DNA of 7,326 nucleotides. Source: JANNRR01 sp031401675 (GTDB taxonomy: Bacteria; Pseudomonadota; Alphaproteobacteria; Rhodobacterales; Rhodobacteraceae). The DNA lies in contig JANNRR010000083.1 of the NCBI GenBank assembly GCA_031401675.1, forward strand, positions 1 through 7,326, given 5' to 3'. Made by a program: the position numbers and the translations under genes. How positions within the stretch are numbered: position 1 is the first letter of the stretch; each line of letters begins with the position of its first letter. Shown in pieces: positions 6,193 to 7,326 of this stretch. The notes under the pieces are model-generated. The model saw only the letters and a list, made by a program, of their open reading frames with translations, made no database searches and was not told the origin of the DNA.

Positions 6193-6213
6193 GACCCGCG
6201 ACCCGCGACCCGC
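6193..6213. repeat. Three tandem copies of a 7-base unit
   Basis: GACCCGC occurs three times head to tail (6193-6199, 6200-6206, 6207-6213) in the 118-base gap between the dehydrogenase gene and the HIG1-domain gene. The copies are identical. It may be simple slippage, or a set of spaced protein-binding half-sites upstream of the next promoter. Confidence 0.7.
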
Positions 6214-6242
6214 ATTTTCGCATTCGCTTTTCCGGCCGCCCC

Positions 6243-6254
6243 CCCTACATAGGG
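6243..6254 (+). promoter_or_regulatory. Candidate -10 region of the HIG1-adenosyltransferase operon
   Basis: CCCTA-CA-TAGGG is a 5-base inverted repeat that contains TACATA (6246-6251), a reasonable -10 box about 39 bases before the ATG at 6290. The -35 region 17 bases upstream (TTCGCT) is poor, so an activator could be needed, or the element may be an operator. It is the only promoter-like sequence I see in this gap. Confidence 0.3.
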
Positions 6255-6289
6255 CAGGTTAGCGCACGGAACCGCCCGAGGAACCGCCA

Positions 6290-6496
6290 ATGTCCAATGA
6301 CCCGCTCTTCATCGTTGCCGCCATTGCCGCGCTGGCCGTTCTGGCCATTCTGATGTTCGGCATCGGCAGCTTCACCAAGGGCGGCGAGTTCAACCGCAAA
6401 TACGCCAACAAGATCATGCGCGCCCGCATCATCGCGCAGGCGGTCGCCGTGGTGCTGATCCTGGCGTTCGTCTATTTCCGGCGAATGGGAAGCTGA
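6290..6496 (+). CDS. HIG1-domain twin-transmembrane protein, 68 residues
   Basis: A small inner-membrane protein of the hypoxia-induced-gene (HIG1/Rcf1-like) family. Two hydrophobic helices, about residues 6-26 and 48-63, flank a short basic loop with KGGEFNRKYANKIMRARIIAQ (30-50). The loop carries the family signature RxRxxxQ as R44-A-R46-I-I-A-Q50. Relatives in mitochondria and alphaproteobacteria associate with cytochrome c oxidase and respiratory supercomplexes, so a respiratory accessory role is likely, although no oxidase gene is visible here. The start is supported by GAGGAA at 6278-6283 with a six-base spacer. The stop codon lies two bases before the start of the adenosyltransferase gene, so the two are almost certainly co-transcribed and probably translationally coupled. 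Length is typical for bacterial members. Confidence 0.9.
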   Translation: MSNDPLFIVAAIAALAVLAILMFGIGSFTKGGEFNRKYANKIMRARIIAQAVAVVLILAFVYFRRMGS

Positions 6497-6498
6497 GC

Positions 6499-7071
6499 AT
6501 GGTCGTCCTGAACAAGATCTACACCAAGACCGGGGATGCCGGCGAAACAGCACTCGGCAACGGGGCCCGGGTTGCGAAACATTCGCTGCGGGTTTCGGCC
6601 TATGGCACGGTGGATGAAACCAATGCCACCGTCGGGCTGGCCCGGCTGCATGCCACCGGCGACATGGACAGCCAGCTGGCAATGATCCAGAACGACCTCT
6701 TCGACCTCGGCGCCGACCTATGCCGCCCGGACATGGAGCGCGATGCCGACAGCCCCTACCCGCCGCTGCGGATGATCGCGTCGCAGGTTCAGCGGCTGGA
6801 AAACGAAATCGACGCGATGAACGACCGCCTGACGCCCCTGCGCAGTTTCATCCTGCCCGGCGGTTCGGCACTGGCCGCGCACCTGCACCTGTGCCGCACC
6901 GTTTCCCGCCGCGCCGAGCGGCTGGTGGTGGAACTGGCGACGATGGAGGCGATCAACACCCAGGCGGTGATCTATCTGAACCGGCTGTCGGACTGGTTCT
7001 TCGTGGCCGGACGCATCGCCAACAATGACGGCCGCGATGACGTTCTGTGGGTGCCGGGCAAGTCGCGGTAG
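6499..7071 (+). CDS. Cob(I)alamin adenosyltransferase, PduO type
   Basis: Transfers the adenosyl group of ATP to cob(I)alamin (or cobinamide/cobyrinate forms), making adenosylcobalamin for mutases and related enzymes in the cytoplasm. The 190-residue protein shows the full PduO-type pattern: the ATP-binding N-terminus KIYTKTGDAGETALGNGARV (6-25), AYGTVDETNA (34-43), the FILPGGSALAAHLHLCRT segment (117-134) with Arg133, SRRAER (136-141), and YLNRLSDWFFVAGRIAN (159-175). These are the residues that line the active site at the trimer interface. Length is normal and nothing is missing. The ATG at 6499 lies two bases after the stop of the HIG1-domain gene, with GGGAAG about eight bases upstream. 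Genome neighbours of this pair in related bacteria often include electron-transfer flavoprotein genes, as I recall; here a hairpin and a reverse-oriented transposase-like fragment follow instead. This is neither the CobA/BtuR nor the EutT type. Confidence 0.95.
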   Translation: MVVLNKIYTKTGDAGETALGNGARVAKHSLRVSAYGTVDETNATVGLARLHATGDMDSQLAMIQNDLFDLGADLCRPDMERDADSPYPPLRMIASQVQRLENEIDAMNDRLTPLRSFILPGGSALAAHLHLCRTVSRRAERLVVELATMEAINTQAVIYLNRLSDWFFVAGRIANNDGRDDVLWVPGKSR

Positions 7072-7072
7072 G

Positions 7073-7091
7073 ATGTCCCGGCACGGGACAT
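7073..7091 (+). terminator. Hairpin just after the adenosyltransferase gene
   Basis: ATGTCCCG (7073-7080) and CGGGACAT (7084-7091) form a perfect 8-base-pair stem with a three-base GCA loop, starting two bases after the stop codon. It would be a compact, stable RNA hairpin. The downstream bases GTTTCGGGTTGTTGG are T-rich but lack a real T-run, so it is at best an imperfect intrinsic terminator or a 3'-end stabilising structure. It could instead mark an insertion-sequence boundary. Confidence 0.5.
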
Positions 7092-7147
7092 GTTTCGGGT
7101 TGTTGGATTTCAATGGGTTGCAAGGCCGACGTAACGAAAAATCCACA
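7092..7147. other. Non-coding junction, likely insertion-sequence end
   Basis: The stretch between the hairpin and the transposase-like stop codon is AT-richer than the flanking genes and holds no gene I can support. If the neighbour is an insertion sequence, its terminal inverted repeat and the duplicated target bases should be here, but the partner end is outside the window so the boundary cannot be fixed. Confidence 0.4.
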
Positions 7148-7326
7148 CTACACGACTCCCAGGTTTTTGAGTGTTTTTGGGAGGTCGATCCATTCGACAA
7201 GAATGTTCGGGTGATCTGAGCGGAGGCGGTTTCTGAGGAAGGTGAAGCCGGTTCGGAAGTAGGACCTTGCGAGGTATCCGTGGGTCTTGCGGGGCGGGGC
7301 GGATTGGCCGAGTTTTGTTCTGGCGG
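7148..7326 (-). CDS. C-terminal fragment of a probable IS4-type transposase
   Basis: An open frame enters from the right edge on the minus strand and ends at TAG (7148-7150); 58 residues are visible. The segment RKTHGYLARSYFRTGFTFLR (about visible residues 12-31) resembles the basic tail K-x-HG-x-x-A-x-S-x-FR-x-G-x-x-x-LR that closes many IS4-family DDE transposases after the last catalytic helix. The catalytic D, D and E residues would lie outside the window. The visible end reads ...LPKTLKNLGVV. It is transcribed toward the adenosyltransferase gene, and the insertion-sequence terminus should fall between 7072 and 7147. I cannot tell whether the gene is intact upstream. Another DNA-binding protein with a similar basic tail is possible. 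Confidence 0.55.
   Translation of the reverse strand, partial: ARTKLGQSAPPRKTHGYLARSYFRTGFTFLRNRLRSDHPNILVEWIDLPKTLKNLGVV

Noticed and set aside
1..7326. tRNA, rRNA, CRISPR array or riboswitch
   Set aside because: No cloverleaf, rRNA segment, regularly spaced repeats or known riboswitch core was seen, including in the cobalamin gene's upstream gap, which has no cobalamin-riboswitch box.

Overview
The window reads as chromosomal DNA from a GC-rich alphaproteobacterium, most likely Rhodobacterales/Rhodobacteraceae. The inference rests on high GC in coding DNA (roughly 60-67% in stretches counted by hand), an EF-Tu whose reading frame fits a 391-residue protein, the alphaproteobacterial style of the topoisomerase IV A subunit, and a HIG1-type twin-membrane protein next to a PduO-type cobalamin adenosyltransferase. 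The family assignment is inference; no search was run.

Layout from left to right. Positions 1-1157 (minus) hold tuf, lacking only its last few codons at the window edge. Upstream of it, 1306-1965 (minus) encodes an uncharacterised lipoprotein. An AT-richer intergenic stretch (1966-2239) carries a near-consensus promoter and a perfect inverted repeat that drive a two-gene plus-strand cassette (2240-2918). The cassette encodes an uncharacterised acidic-tailed 117-residue protein followed, with an 11-base overlap, by a PemK/MazF-like endoribonuclease toxin. This looks like a type II toxin-antitoxin module with an antitoxin I cannot place in a classical family. It ends 9 bases from the 3' end of convergent parC (2928-5285, minus).

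Across a 55-base divergent gap from parC lies a classical short-chain dehydrogenase (5341-6171, plus, TTG start). Then come a HIG1-domain twin-membrane protein (6290-6496) and, two bases later, a PduO-type ATP:cob(I)alamin adenosyltransferase (6499-7071). A compact hairpin follows. At the right edge, 7148-7326 (minus) encodes the C-terminal end of what looks like an IS4-type transposase, so a mobile element probably sits just beyond the window.

Most genes are housekeeping (translation, DNA decatenation, cobalamin activation, respiratory-chain accessory). The most interesting part is the toxin-antitoxin-like cassette. Its promoter, operator-like repeat and start codon are interleaved: the left repeat arm overlaps the -10 box and the right arm contains the antitoxin start codon, and three GGGTC/GACCC half-sites lie close to the same helical face. 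The toxin keeps MazF catalytic-type Arg and Thr at the expected spacing but lacks the usual Gly-Asp near its N-terminus.
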